From: an uncultured Fodinibius sp.
GTDB lineage: Bacteria; Bacteroidota; Rhodothermia; Balneolales; Balneolaceae
Direction: 5' to 3'
Assembly (NCBI GenBank): GCA_913056235.1
Contig: CAJXMW010000006.1
Coordinates: forward strand, 85,416-149,415
Length of the DNA: 64,000 bases
The notes beneath the pieces were generated by a model. It was not told the DNA's origin and ran no database searches. It saw only the letters and a list, made by a program, of their open reading frames with translations. This document shows positions 45,042-54,259 of the stretch, piece by piece (the first letter of the stretch is position 1; every line of letters begins with the position of its first letter). Position numbers and translations under genes: made by a program.

Positions 45042-45536
45042 TTACAGGTTGACCTTACTCTCTCGTTTAGGATCTAGATCATAGAGTGATGAAACGGTTG
45101 CCTGCACGGTTTTATACCATTCATTGCCGTATTTGTCGTTAATCTCGTAGAAATCCGAAAAGTCTGGCTTACGAGTCTTCATCTTCCATTCTTGGTTCTT
45201 GGATTTATACACCGGATCAACATGCAGTAATTGATGGAAGACCACCATTTCGCGCGTATCCTGGTCGAGCATATCCCACATTTCTCCGGAAATTTCGATC
45301 AGATAATTGTGGCCAGAATAGTATTCCACTTCCCGGGAGGCTTTCTTACATTTTGCTGCTTTATATTTCGAAAGATTGGGATACACCAAGAAAAAACCGA
45401 TTGAGGCGGGACCAAAGTCCAAGTTTTCTCGCTCAATAACAGTTTCGGCAATTTTTTCAACTTCCGGAGATTCCATGAGTTGCTTGTTACTGTGGCTTAC
45501 AGTATCTCCAGGCTTTAAAAAATCATTGTCTTTCAT
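45042..45536 (-). CDS. Putative phage-type metallopeptidase-like protein with HQLLH motif
   Basis: A 164-residue protein. The central part, YLIEISGEMWDMLDQDTREM, then VVFHQLLHVDP, places two His where HExxH zincins have HELLH. Here the catalytic Glu is Gln. The later acidic segment (KPDFSDFYEINDKYG) is as in the PhageMetallopep-like group. If the zinc site forms, hydrolysis is doubtful. Alternatively it is a binding protein. The N-terminus has SHSNKQLMESPEVEKIAETV. Not obviously part of an operon. Confidence 0.55.
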   Translation of the reverse strand: MKDNDFLKPGDTVSHSNKQLMESPEVEKIAETVIERENLDFGPASIGFFLVYPNLSKYKAAKCKKASREVEYYSGHNYLIEISGEMWDMLDQDTREMVVFHQLLHVDPVYKSKNQEWKMKTRKPDFSDFYEINDKYGNEWYKTVQATVSSLYDLDPKRESKVNL

Positions 45537-45670
45537 GAACGTACTACCAATTTGAGTTCAAATTTTTGAGGCAATAAAGGTATCATTCTAAGGCGATCTT
45601 TTCATCCATGAATGCAATATATTTCACATATCAATAATTCGGAAAGCTGTCTGGTTGTTTTAGGTTTTTA

Positions 45671-45811
45671 ATGACTAAAACACTGCCGCCATCACTATTA
45701 CTACCGGGACTCGGGTTTTGGATCTGCAAAGAATTTGCGGAACTCCTTGACGGTGCAATTCAGATAGGAAGTATCCCCGATGAAGGACTACTTTTACAAT
45801 CCGTATTCAGT
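45671..45811 (+). pseudogene. Remnant of a sensor histidine kinase C-terminus
   Basis: A frame of about 45 codons encodes PGLGFWICKEFAELLDGAIQ, then IGSIPDEG, which is the G2 box and following strand of HATPase_c domains (typically GLGLWICKEFAELLGG...SxPxEG). No other part of a kinase is present on either side. It is probably the leftover end of a deleted gene. The start codon is only nominal. Confidence 0.6.
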
Positions 45812-45822
45812 CGTAAAATAAT

Positions 45823-46272
45823 TTACTCAGAAGAAAGTATACGGCGAAGATAGTTAACCTGTCCCAAGTGATAATTTAAGTGCCCGTAGAGGTGCACCAG
45901 AAATCCTCCAGTAGTGGCCTCAAACGGCAAGTCTTTGGGATAGGTCTCATCAAAGTCATCATTCTCAATAGCATCAAAAACCTGATCCAGCGTCTGTTTC
46001 AGCTCTTCTACACGCTGGATTAATTCTTCTTTGGATGTTTTAGTAGCTGTAAATTCCTGATCTCGCTGACGCACGTATCCGGTTTCGCCCAAGCCTTCAC
46101 CAATAAAGTGGTTGAGGTTGCCAACGAGATGCTGTACAAGTACACCACAACTGTTAGACACACCATCAGGCACGCGCCAAAGCTTCTCCTCCGGTGTCTC
46201 TTTAAGATTATCAATGAGGCGATCTAAATCCCGTTGATAGTACGAGCGCATATCCCGTTTCAAAGTAGCCAT
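45823..46272 (-). CDS. DinB-family protein (DUF1572-like)
   Basis: About 149 residues from the Met at position 3 (46272). A four-helix bundle with the DinB/DUF1572 pattern: DGVSNSCGVLVQHLVGNLNH, then FIGEGLG, then GGFLVHLYGHLNYHLGQVNY. Three His (in QHLVGNLNH, and the late HLYGHLNYH cluster) could bind a metal. DinB-like proteins are often thiol transferases or stress proteins; the substrate is unknown. It is 22 bp downstream of the Nei gene on the same strand. Confidence 0.82.
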   Translation of the reverse strand: MATLKRDMRSYYQRDLDRLIDNLKETPEEKLWRVPDGVSNSCGVLVQHLVGNLNHFIGEGLGETGYVRQRDQEFTATKTSKEELIQRVEELKQTLDQVFDAIENDDFDETYPKDLPFEATTGGFLVHLYGHLNYHLGQVNYLRRILSSE

Positions 46273-46294
46273 AGTCAATTTCTATATTTGATGA

Positions 46295-47119
46295 TTACTG
46301 ATTAAGCTGACAACTGGGGCAGTAATAAATTTTTCGTCCACCGGTAGAATCCTGCTCAATTACTGATCCGCACTTGTGACAACGATTGTCCGTGCGCTTA
46401 TATACAAAATGGCGATACTCTTTGTACTTGGCATTTTCCCGTTTTAGCGCTTCCACAATCTCGGGATCATTGGTAATGCCACCCGTTTCGTAGGAGCGCT
46501 GTGACAATTTCACGGTTGCTTGGGCAAGGGCTTCTTTCTCCTCATCAGTATATTCTTTCAGCTTTTGCTGTGGCTGTACCTTAGCATAAAACATGATCTC
46601 ACTGCGTAGGTAATTGCCAATGCCACTTATAAATCCCTGATCCAGCAACAAGGTTGTCAGTTTCCGATTTTGAAATTCGTCCGACTGGTATTGCCCAATA
46701 ATGTCGTTATAGGTCGTATCGGGATGCAAAACATCCGGACCGAGCTTCTTAATGTAGGAGTGCTTTGGAACATCTTCAGAGCTTAACATCTCAACATCCG
46801 AAGCAGAATACAAATAAGCCGAATGGTTATCGTTGTGGATAGCCACCCTCAGCGACCGGTTGGTATCGGGTTGTTGACCATTATCACGCACCATCCATTT
46901 ACCATAGAGCTGATTGTGACTGTACATTACATGCTCATCGTCAAAAAATGTCAAGAGGGCCTTGCCCCTGGCCTCAACATCCTTCACGGTTTTGCCTTTT
47001 AGCTTTGTTTCATATTTCTTTAGTTCGTCAAACGCGAAATGGAAATCCGTAATGGTTTGATCTTTAAGAGCATCGCGCAGGCTATCTGCCGTGTTCCAAA
47101 TTTCGGGACCTTCTGGCAT
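46295..47119 (-). CDS. nei: Formamidopyrimidine/endonuclease VIII DNA glycosylase
   Basis: A 274-residue Fpg/Nei glycosylase. It starts MPEGPEIWN with the catalytic Pro2 and Glu3. A helix-two-turn-helix follows (DQGFISGIGNYLRSEIMFYA), and the C-terminus has a zinc finger (CHKCGSVIEQDS and YYCPSCQ). MPEGPE rather than MPELPE favours Nei-type, which removes oxidised pyrimidines, though substrate use overlaps with Fpg. The DinB-like gene 22 bp downstream may be cotranscribed. Confidence 0.92.
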   Translation of the reverse strand: MPEGPEIWNTADSLRDALKDQTITDFHFAFDELKKYETKLKGKTVKDVEARGKALLTFFDDEHVMYSHNQLYGKWMVRDNGQQPDTNRSLRVAIHNDNHSAYLYSASDVEMLSSEDVPKHSYIKKLGPDVLHPDTTYNDIIGQYQSDEFQNRKLTTLLLDQGFISGIGNYLRSEIMFYAKVQPQQKLKEYTDEEKEALAQATVKLSQRSYETGGITNDPEIVEALKRENAKYKEYRHFVYKRTDNRCHKCGSVIEQDSTGGRKIYYCPSCQLNQ

Positions 47120-47185
47120 AAAATTGGTTATCTTTAATGTGAATTTTCACTCACTTTACAAGTATAAATTCGTAATCGTTCGCTG

Positions 47186-47593
47186 ATGGTTCGTCAAATG
47201 ATGGCTGTAGCTGCAGGCTACTTTTCTATTGCAGCACTAAACAGCCTTATCCACATTATTGTATCGGTATATTTCAAAACCGGTCTTTCTCTCACTGGGA
47301 TCTCGCACCTGCCCTCCATCCCCTGGATTGTAGGAGTCACTGCTTTACAACTTCTATTTGGACTCTTTGCCGGCTTGCTGATTACAACAATTGCCCAATC
47401 GAGGCAGCACATCGCCATACTCGGTTTTATACTACTCATGGCAATTATCGCATTCATTGACTATATAACGCTAAGCGAGCAAGAGCCTTTGTGGTATCTA
47501 ATTACTTCGCCGGCTCTCAAGATTATCGGCATTTTTGCCGGATACCGCCTCATCCAATCCCAACAAGAAAACATTGAGCATAGTGAACATTAG
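47186..47593 (+). CDS. Small multi-span membrane protein
   Basis: A 135-residue protein with four predicted helices (about residues 5-28, 47-70, 75-93 and 105-122). No charged catalytic motif. Its end overlaps the GTG start of the next lipoprotein gene by 11 bp, so the two are translationally linked. Function unknown. Confidence 0.6.
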   Translation: MVRQMMAVAAGYFSIAALNSLIHIIVSVYFKTGLSLTGISHLPSIPWIVGVTALQLLFGLFAGLLITTIAQSRQHIAILGFILLMAIIAFIDYITLSEQEPLWYLITSPALKIIGIFAGYRLIQSQQENIEHSEH

Positions 47594-48800
47594 GCAGAGC
47601 CTTGTATTTACATTAATTATTGCAACCATCCAGTTTGGATGCAATAACAGCGGCAAAGATATCAAATCTTTTGATAATCCTGCATCCCAACCAGCCAAAT
47701 ATCCCTACCTGTATGCCTCGGGAGATAGCCTCTACATGAGCTGGATTTCAACTAATGACTCAACAAATGCACTAAACTTTTCAAGATATGCTAATGGACA
47801 ATGGAATTCACCCCAGGCCATTGCACGCGACTCCAGCTGGTTTGTAAACTGGGCCGATTTTCCCTCCATCATCGCTGATAAAAATGGTCCCGTTGCCATG
47901 CACTGGCTAAATAAGAAATCCGGCGGCACCTATGCCTATGACGTCAATATTGCTACTATGAGCCCATCCGGTGATTGGTCAGAACCCTTGACTCCGCATA
48001 CTGATGGCACAGCCACTGAACACGGTTTTGTCTCAATGATTCCGTGGGATGACAACACAATACTGGCAGTCTGGCTGGATGGCCGTCGCTCAGCCAACCG
48101 TACGCCGGATGAGTATTACGACATCTCCAAAGCGATGACGTTACGCAGCGCCCTGATCTCAACGGCTGGAGAAATCGAGCAAGAATTTCTGATTGATGAA
48201 TCGGTGTGTGACTGCTGCCAAACTTCGCTTATCAAAACGGATAGCGGTGCAGTAGTCGCTTATCGTAACCGGACTGATGACGAAATCCGTGATATTTACC
48301 TCAGTCGTTTTGATGGCACTTTATGGTCAAAGCCCACGGCAGTGTATCAGGATGACTGGAAGATCGGGGCATGTCCCGTCAATGGACCCAAACTTGCTGC
48401 TAGTGGCTCTTCTGTGTTGGTCGCCTGGCACACAGCCGCTGATGACAAGCCGGCGGCCAAAGCGAGTATCTCAACCGACTATGGCAACAGCTTTGGCAAG
48501 CCCGTAACACTTAACGAACACGAGTCACTGGGACGTGTTGACGCTGCTATCCAAAATGGAAAGGGATATGTCAGTTGGATGGAGAAGAGTCCAAAAAGTA
48601 AAGAGTTGGCTAACTTACAACTTGCTTCGTTTGGGATACCGGATACGGCCTTTCAAACCAAGACCATCAGCCAGCTCAACAGTGCACGCAAGACTGGCTT
48701 TCCACAAATGGAGGTCGCGGGGGATCAGCTCATCTTTGCATGGACGGCCATAGACTCCACTACTTCAACAGTCAAAACATTTAGAGCTAAGCTGCCATAA
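47583..48800 (+). CDS. Sialidase-like (BNR-repeat) secreted lipoprotein
   Basis: About 405 residues from GTG 47583, chosen because the signal (IIATIQFGC) then starts at once; the longer TTG form at 47535 would put 16 residues before it. Lipobox IQFGC. The body is a beta-propeller: YLYASGDSLYMSWI, MHWLNKKSGG, FDGTLWSKPTAVYQDDW, KASISTDYGNSFGKPV and FPQMEVAGDQLIFAWTA repeats resemble the BNR/Asp-box domains of exo-sialidases. A CDCCQTSL pair suggests a disulfide. No clear sialidase Arg triad could be assigned, so call this a putative glycan-binding or hydrolase propeller. Confidence 0.65.
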   Translation: MNIRQSLVFTLIIATIQFGCNNSGKDIKSFDNPASQPAKYPYLYASGDSLYMSWISTNDSTNALNFSRYANGQWNSPQAIARDSSWFVNWADFPSIIADKNGPVAMHWLNKKSGGTYAYDVNIATMSPSGDWSEPLTPHTDGTATEHGFVSMIPWDDNTILAVWLDGRRSANRTPDEYYDISKAMTLRSALISTAGEIEQEFLIDESVCDCCQTSLIKTDSGAVVAYRNRTDDEIRDIYLSRFDGTLWSKPTAVYQDDWKIGACPVNGPKLAASGSSVLVAWHTAADDKPAAKASISTDYGNSFGKPVTLNEHESLGRVDAAIQNGKGYVSWMEKSPKSKELANLQLASFGIPDTAFQTKTISQLNSARKTGFPQMEVAGDQLIFAWTAIDSTTSTVKTFRAKLP

Positions 48801-49148
48801 TCTATTAACTACAATTAACAGTCAGACGAGAATCTTTTGCTGTAGGACTAGTTTTTAATCCCTCCAACCAGATTACTATTCCGACCTAAATGTTAGTCTG
48901 ACGATGAATCATCAGGCTAAGCTGATAAGCAAAGTCCACTTAAGTGGACTTTAGTAAAAGGGACTCGTAGGCTCACAGAAGATTTTCCATAGTCCGGCTT
49001 GTGAAAAGACAACCATCAAAAATGGAAGAAGGTACAACCTTTACCAACTCTGAAAGGGTTCAGAATCCGTTCAAAGTTATTGTGCCTTGAAATGCCCAAT
49101 TATAAACTTGAGCAAGTGACGTATTGCAATAAATCCCTGCATAAGTAC
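48801..49148. other. Intergenic region with a perfect palindrome
   Basis: About 350 bases without a gene. A 22-bp perfect palindrome lies at 48931-48952 (half-site AAAGTCCACTT). Short copies of AGTCAGACGA and AGTCTGACGA occur about 60 bp apart (near 48821 and 48894). It ends the convergent pair of the sialidase-like and PlsC genes, but no strong T-run terminator is clear. Confidence 0.5.
48931..48952. repeat. 22-bp perfect palindrome
   Basis: Half-site AAAGTCCACTT, mirrored with no spacer. It could be an operator, a repeated palindromic element or a weak terminator stem. Confidence 0.6.
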
Positions 49149-49907
49149 TCAAGCCAATTTATCCACTTCTTCGGGATCGGCTTGGCGCCACTCGGCAAGC
49201 TGGTCCAAAATCTGACCTCTAGTCTGTTCGGTCAGCGAGCGGATATCTGACTGTTCCAACCCTTTGGTAGAAATAGGATCCAGTACCTTGAGCTTGATAT
49301 GCTTGGCTACACCAAATTTCCAGCTTTTCTTGGGCAAGGTATTCTGAGTGCCATCAATCACCATCGGCAAAATCGGCTTCTGCTCTCTGATGGCCAGCTC
49401 AAATGCACCACGCGTAAAGGCATTCAGCTTTCCCGTACGCGACCGTGTTCCCTCAGGGAAAAACATAACTGAACAATTATTGTCGAGATAATAGCGTGCC
49501 TGTTTAAAGGTTATTTCCTTGCGATTCTTTGCACGTCGATCTACGCAAATGTCTCCGGCCAGCTTCATCATCCATCCCACGACAGGTGTATCAAACAGTT
49601 CTTTCTTGGCCACCCATTTCATCTCCCAGGGCAAATTAGAAATAAGCGGGATATCTGCCGTGGACAGATGGTTGCAGACCATCACATAGGGCTGCCGGTC
49701 GTTCAGGTCGGTGCGGCCAGAAATATTCAGCTTCCAGTTTGGATTAATATTGGAAATTGACTTACCCAACTTTCGAAACAGCTTGCCGGTGTAATAGTGC
49801 GCAGGATCGGGATCGAAGAGTCGACAAATGGCCAACATGGGCAGCCAGATCATGACAAGGAGGGCTACTCCTGTCCAGATAAAGAAAGATTTTATGGAAG
49901 CAGACAT
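49149..49907 (-). CDS. PlsC-family 1-acylglycerol-3-phosphate acyltransferase
   Basis: A 252-residue membrane acyltransferase. Catalytic HX4D is NHLSTAD (about 79-85) and the second motif FFPEGTRSRTGKL (about 151-163). A conserved FKQARYYLDN helix precedes it. It acylates lysophosphatidic acid to phosphatidic acid. As a stand-alone copy it is the likely housekeeping PlsC, in contrast to the copy in the OlsB operon. It is followed 8 bp upstream by a lipoprotein gene. Confidence 0.88.
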   Translation of the reverse strand: MSASIKSFFIWTGVALLVMIWLPMLAICRLFDPDPAHYYTGKLFRKLGKSISNINPNWKLNISGRTDLNDRQPYVMVCNHLSTADIPLISNLPWEMKWVAKKELFDTPVVGWMMKLAGDICVDRRAKNRKEITFKQARYYLDNNCSVMFFPEGTRSRTGKLNAFTRGAFELAIREQKPILPMVIDGTQNTLPKKSWKFGVAKHIKLKVLDPISTKGLEQSDIRSLTEQTRGQILDQLAEWRQADPEEVDKLA

Positions 49908-49915
49908 TTCAAATA

Positions 49916-50344
49916 CTACTTGCTATTCGCGGTTCTTACTTCACGTAGATCAGCAGGCAGCTTCCAACGCAACAACGGTCGGGAATCTGTTAACTGGTAG
50001 TGACCAGAACTACCATCAAGCTTGTAGAGTGCAATACGATGAAGAGCCGGAAGCAACGGTACCACTAGCTGTAGTGAATCGTTTTGAACTCCTCCAATAG
50101 TAAGTTGGTCAAAACTAATTTTTTGGAGAATCCTGTCGTTGGCATCCAATAAATGAATTTGATACCGCCCCGGCCGGTAACTCTTTTTAAATGGCTGTTC
50201 CAACACTTCATACCCCGATACTTTCAAACTATCGGATTCGTTTGTAATAGAAACAGCCAATGAGGAAGTATCTGAGTTTGAGCTCGTACACCCGAGCAAA
50301 ACCATCAGACCCAACAAGCTGATTAAACTGTTTTGGTAACGCAT
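49916..50344 (-). CDS. Small lipoprotein of unknown function
   Basis: A 142-residue lipoprotein. Signal and lipobox LLGLMVLLGCTSS (Cys at about 19). The mature part is beta-rich (VLEQPFKKSYRPGRYQIHLL) with no known domain. It lies 6 bp after the helicase gene and 8 bp before plsC, so all three may be one transcript. Confidence 0.62.
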   Translation of the reverse strand: MRYQNSLISLLGLMVLLGCTSSNSDTSSLAVSITNESDSLKVSGYEVLEQPFKKSYRPGRYQIHLLDANDRILQKISFDQLTIGGVQNDSLQLVVPLLPALHRIALYKLDGSSGHYQLTDSRPLLRWKLPADLREVRTANSK

Positions 50345-50350
50345 GTCATC

Positions 50351-52060
50351 TTAAAACCCAATTTTGGGAATATAGCTCTTGATGACCCCCCAGATGCCCT
50401 TGGCCGGTCTTAGGGAGTTGCGATTGCGGGCCACCGCCTTCTCAATAATTTCAGGCTGAAAGATATCCTCTTCCTTAAAGTCGGTAAGATGATTCGGTAA
50501 ACTAGTACGTTTTCCTGAACGTCCGGACGTACTCTTCTTCGTTTTATTCGACTCATTTGATGATCGAGACTTTTTAGATTTCGAGGATTTCTTTTTTTGC
50601 TGTTGCTTTTGCTGCTTTTGTTGATTCTGTTTTTTGGGCTGGCTTTGTTTATTACTCTGGTTTTGCTTTTTCTCCTTTTTTCCCTTTTGATCTTCAGAAT
50701 TCTTCTCTGACTTTTTTTCTTCGTGCTCATCATCACGCGAAGATCCCTGGTACTCTACATCGTGGACGGGACGCGGTTTTAGCTCACCTTTTTCCTTGCC
50801 GGACTCCTGCGATTTTTGGGGTTTCCCATTAGAAGACGGTTGTTGTTTTTTAGAGCGATCAGATTGCTGCTTTTGGTCTTGTTTGTCTTTTTGCTGATCA
50901 TTCGTTGCTCTTTGAGATTTCTTTTGGCGCGACTGCTTATCATCGGATCCTTCGTCGGGAAGATCCTTTACCGAAAGCTGATCGCCGACGACATCTTTAA
51001 TAGCATAATAGTATTTCTTGTCTTTATTGCTGACAAAGGTGATAGCCGTACCTTTCTTATCGTACCGGCCGGTTCGCCCGACACGGTGAATATAATCTTC
51101 CGGATTGTTGGGAACATCAAAATTCACAATCAGCGACACATCGTCGATGTCAATGCCGCGCGAAAGCACATCGGTCGCTACCATTACAGGATGCGTCTTG
51201 TTTTTAAAGAGCCGCAGGGCTTCATTGCGCTCGTCCTGGTCACGATCACCATGCATACTCACGGCGTTGATATTTCGCTTCTTAAGCATCTGCTCTACTT
51301 GGTCGGTTCCCCGCTTGGTAGCACAAAATACAATTGCCGTTTTATATTTTTCGGCATCAAACAACTGCTCGAAGAGCTCAAGCTTTTTCTTGGGATGAAC
51401 GAAATAGATCTTCTGATCTACGCTATCTACCGGTTTGGAGACTTCAAACTCCACCTCCACCGGATCAATCATTACCTGATCCACCACCTTCTGCACTTCT
51501 TCAACCATAGTTGCCGAAAACAACATGGTCTGGCGCTCTTTGGGAAGCTGTTTCACAATCTTCATCACATCAGGTAGAAATCCCATATCGAGCATGCGGT
51601 CGGCTTCATCAAGCACAAGATACTCGAGCTCGCTAAAATCAATATTCAGTACATTCATCTGGTCGATCAGACGTCCCGGCGTAGCCACGATGATATCAAC
51701 CCCTGCACGAATAGCCTTTACCTGGGTGCCGTAATCACTTCCGCCGGTGACCGTAGCTGATGTAATGCCCGAATGGTATCCAAGGGCAAAGATCTGCTCT
51801 TCAATCTGTTGGGCCAGCTCCCGGGTGGGCGACAAAATAAGAGCCTGGGTGTGATCCTTTTTGTTATTGGTAATTTTTTGCAGCAACGGAATCACAAAAG
51901 CGCCCGTCTTTCCGGTCCCAGTCTGGGCGGCGCCTATTACATCTTTTCCTTCTAATATTAAGGGAATACACTCGTCCTGGATGGGCGTTGGTTCTTTGTA
52001 ACGTAAATCTTTCAACCCCATCATGAGCTCATCGCTCAGATCAAACTTCTTGAAACTCAA
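50351..52060 (-). CDS. DEAD-box RNA helicase (RhlE/CsdA-like)
   Basis: A 569-residue helicase. The core covers about 1-375: Q motif with FKKFDLSDELMMGL, Walker A AQTGTGKTGA, DEAD box LDEADRMLD, SAT motif FSATM, and the C-terminal HRVGRTGRYD. A basic, Gln/Lys/Ser-rich low-complexity tail (about 380-530) is typical of RhlE-like proteins that act on structured RNA. Upstream is a divergent FKBP-type isomerase. Its operon continues to a small lipoprotein and PlsC. Confidence 0.94.
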   Translation of the reverse strand: MSFKKFDLSDELMMGLKDLRYKEPTPIQDECIPLILEGKDVIGAAQTGTGKTGAFVIPLLQKITNNKKDHTQALILSPTRELAQQIEEQIFALGYHSGITSATVTGGSDYGTQVKAIRAGVDIIVATPGRLIDQMNVLNIDFSELEYLVLDEADRMLDMGFLPDVMKIVKQLPKERQTMLFSATMVEEVQKVVDQVMIDPVEVEFEVSKPVDSVDQKIYFVHPKKKLELFEQLFDAEKYKTAIVFCATKRGTDQVEQMLKKRNINAVSMHGDRDQDERNEALRLFKNKTHPVMVATDVLSRGIDIDDVSLIVNFDVPNNPEDYIHRVGRTGRYDKKGTAITFVSNKDKKYYYAIKDVVGDQLSVKDLPDEGSDDKQSRQKKSQRATNDQQKDKQDQKQQSDRSKKQQPSSNGKPQKSQESGKEKGELKPRPVHDVEYQGSSRDDEHEEKKSEKNSEDQKGKKEKKQNQSNKQSQPKKQNQQKQQKQQQKKKSSKSKKSRSSNESNKTKKSTSGRSGKRTSLPNHLTDFKEEDIFQPEIIEKAVARNRNSLRPAKGIWGVIKSYIPKIGF

Positions 52061-52372
52061 AATTCTTTGGCTTTATTAACAATTATTGATATGACTGTCG
52101 ATATTCAACAGCCTCAAAGATACGATTTTATTCGGAATTCACTTAACGCAGGTAATTATTTTTTTGATGCTCCTCCCATCAACTACCATTGGCAGATGAA
52201 ATAATAATATGAATATAGAATACTAAGATGAATCTACCCGTTGTAAGGTGTTTCCAAATCAACGGAGTTATTACAATAAGTGGTTGCAATCAATCAACTT
52301 TGTTCATTTTGTTTAGCCCAAAAATTGGATAACTTCGAAGTCTAATTAAGAATTATAAATTAGTTATTCATA
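52061..52372. other. Divergent promoter region
   Basis: About 310 bp between the divergently transcribed helicase and FKBP-type genes. AT-rich with no dyad worth calling. Both promoters must be here. Confidence 0.5.
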
Positions 52373-53119
52373 ATGACTTCAATGAAATTAACCACATTTT
52401 CTTTTTGCTTACTTCTGGCAGGTACATTGATATTTTCCGGATGTAACTCTTCTGGCAGTTCCGGTGATGTCTCGCTCGAGACCAAGGTTGACAGCGTGAG
52501 CTACAGCCTGGGATACCAAAATGGACAGTTCCTTAAGCAGCGCGGCATGACGGATATTAATCCAGAAAAATTAAAGGCCGGCCTCCAGACAGCACTGGAA
52601 GAAGCTGACGCACAACTCTCTGACGCACAAATGCAGCAGGTTGTGCAGAACTTTCAGCAAGAAGCTCAACGCAAAACGCAGCAGAAAAAGATGAAACAGG
52701 CCCAGAAAAACCAGAAAAAAGGCGAGGAATTTCTCGCTAAAAACAAAGAAAAAGAGGGCGTAATGGTAGCCGACAACGGGCTACAATATAAAGTACTCGA
52801 AGAAGGTTCTGGAGTTTCACCCGACTCTACCGACAAAGTTCGCGTTAATTACAAAGGCACCTTGATCGACGGTACGGTCTTTGATAGCTCATATGAACGT
52901 GGTGAGCCTGTCACATTCCCTCTAAATCGTGTAATTCCCGGCTGGACTCAAGGATTGCAAATGATGAAGGAAGGAGCAAAATACAAGTTCTTTATTCCCG
53001 GCGAATTAGCCTACGGACAAAATCCTCCTCCCCGTGGCCCAATCGGACCTAATGAAACACTGATTTTTGAAGTTGAGCTTCTGAAGGTCAATCCGGAAGA
53101 TACAAGTTCTGGCCAATAA
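52373..53119 (+). CDS. FKBP-type peptidyl-prolyl isomerase, lipoprotein
   Basis: A 248-residue lipoprotein (lipobox LIFSGC, Cys at 24). An FKBP_N-like dimerisation helix (about 30-130) precedes the FKBP domain (about 135-235), with [35 protein letters not shown] and IPGELAYGQ. This is the FkpA/Mip layout. It catalyses proline cis-trans isomerisation and can chaperone periplasmic proteins. A strong terminator follows. Confidence 0.94.
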   Translation: MTSMKLTTFSFCLLLAGTLIFSGCNSSGSSGDVSLETKVDSVSYSLGYQNGQFLKQRGMTDINPEKLKAGLQTALEEADAQLSDAQMQQVVQNFQQEAQRKTQQKKMKQAQKNQKKGEEFLAKNKEKEGVMVADNGLQYKVLEEGSGVSPDSTDKVRVNYKGTLIDGTVFDSSYERGEPVTFPLNRVIPGWTQGLQMMKEGAKYKFFIPGELAYGQNPPPRGPIGPNETLIFEVELLKVNPEDTSSGQ

Positions 53120-53140
53120 GCTTTACGATGCTGACTATTA

Positions 53141-53177
53141 AAACCTGACAGGGTTCATCTCCTGTCAGGTTTTTTTA
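53141..53177 (+). terminator. Intrinsic terminator
   Basis: 12-bp perfect arms (AAACCTGACAGG / CCTGTCAGGTTT) around GTTCATCT and a long T run. Between the convergent FKBP and pyrophosphatase genes it may stop both. Confidence 0.86.
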
Positions 53178-53183
53178 TTAGCC

Positions 53184-53879
53184 CTACTTCAATCCCGAAT
53201 CAATCATCTTAAAAAGATCTTTCTTGTCGGCATTAAACCGGCTATTGTAATCGTCCACGCTTCGGCGAATCACCTCTTTGGCCTCCTGACGACCATAGAT
53301 ATCAGTGATCTCAATTTCGCGTTTCTTTTCACTGAAGGGACGCTCCTTGTAAGTAAGAAAATAGTGCGACAAACGATCAACAATATGCTGGGGCACTTCG
53401 CTGATATCCTTCATATCGCCAAATGAGGCATCGCCTTTCATAACGGCAATAATTTTGTCGTCGGCCTCCTCCCCGTCAATAAGGCGAAATCCACCGACCG
53501 GTACCGCATCCAGAATAAGATCACCGTGGGGAATGTTGCGTTCGGTTATCACGCAGATATCCAGCGGATCATCATCGCCAATAATGTTATCTCTTCCGGT
53601 TTTACTGCTGCAATAGTTGCCAACTTTTTTTGCACATAGCGTCTGGGGAATAAATCCATACGGATAGGGACAGATATTTGAATAACGCTGTGGGCGATCT
53701 ACTTTGAGATATCCACTGTCCTTGTCGAGTTCGTACTTCATCGTGTCACCGGGTACAATTTCAATAAATACTTTTACCACATCCGGCTTGTGGTCTCCGA
53801 TTTCGATGCCGTGCCAGGGATGCGGCTTGGAAAATAACTTGGTAAGTTTCAAAAAACGGTGAATCAGATCCTTATCCAT
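53184..53879 (-). CDS. ppa: Inorganic pyrophosphatase (family I)
   Basis: A 231-residue enzyme with the family I signature DDDPLDICVI (about 99-108), which carries the three Asp that bind metal, and YELDKDSGYLKVDRP near 58-72. It hydrolyses pyrophosphate to phosphate with magnesium, pulling biosynthetic reactions forward. It is somewhat longer than the 175-residue bacterial enzyme because of an N-terminal extension (about 40 residues). Confidence 0.93.
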   Translation of the reverse strand: MDKDLIHRFLKLTKLFSKPHPWHGIEIGDHKPDVVKVFIEIVPGDTMKYELDKDSGYLKVDRPQRYSNICPYPYGFIPQTLCAKKVGNYCSSKTGRDNIIGDDDPLDICVITERNIPHGDLILDAVPVGGFRLIDGEEADDKIIAVMKGDASFGDMKDISEVPQHIVDRLSHYFLTYKERPFSEKKREIEITDIYGRQEAKEVIRRSVDDYNSRFNADKKDLFKMIDSGLK

Positions 53880-54259
53880 AACTACTTGATAACTTGGTAT
53901 TTGTTCGAAGCTAAAAGTACGAATTTTTGGTCGGATTCCGTGATAGAATACTTAAAAATAAGCTGTCTGATTAGTCATTCTCATTACAGAATCACTTCCA
54001 AGGATGGCTCTTAATTAGTTAGGATTGATTGTACCATCAATACGATCAGAAAGGCAAAAAAATAGGCAGGACCAGAATCAACCAGTCCTGCCTTGTACGT
54101 TGGCTTTTCGGGGTACAAATCAATGGTTACAATAGGTAACCAGGGATCAGTATGTTCAATTATATATACTAGTACTCACTTATATTGTTCCGATATAATT
54201 GAACTTTTTTAACGGAGGATACAAACTGATCTAAAACGTTCTGATGCTGGCAGCCCCTT
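53880..54259. other. Intergenic region with two hairpins
   Basis: About 380 bases. Inverted repeats: GGCAGGAC and GTCCTGCC at about 54064-54092 and TGGTTAC/GTAACCA at 54124-54142 (five-base spacer). The first may be the terminator of recD, although no T run is obvious. No gene. Confidence 0.5.

Noticed and set aside
50816..51577. 253-codon plus-strand ORF opposite the helicase
   Set aside because: Antisense shadow; the minus-strand DEAD-box motifs are unambiguous.
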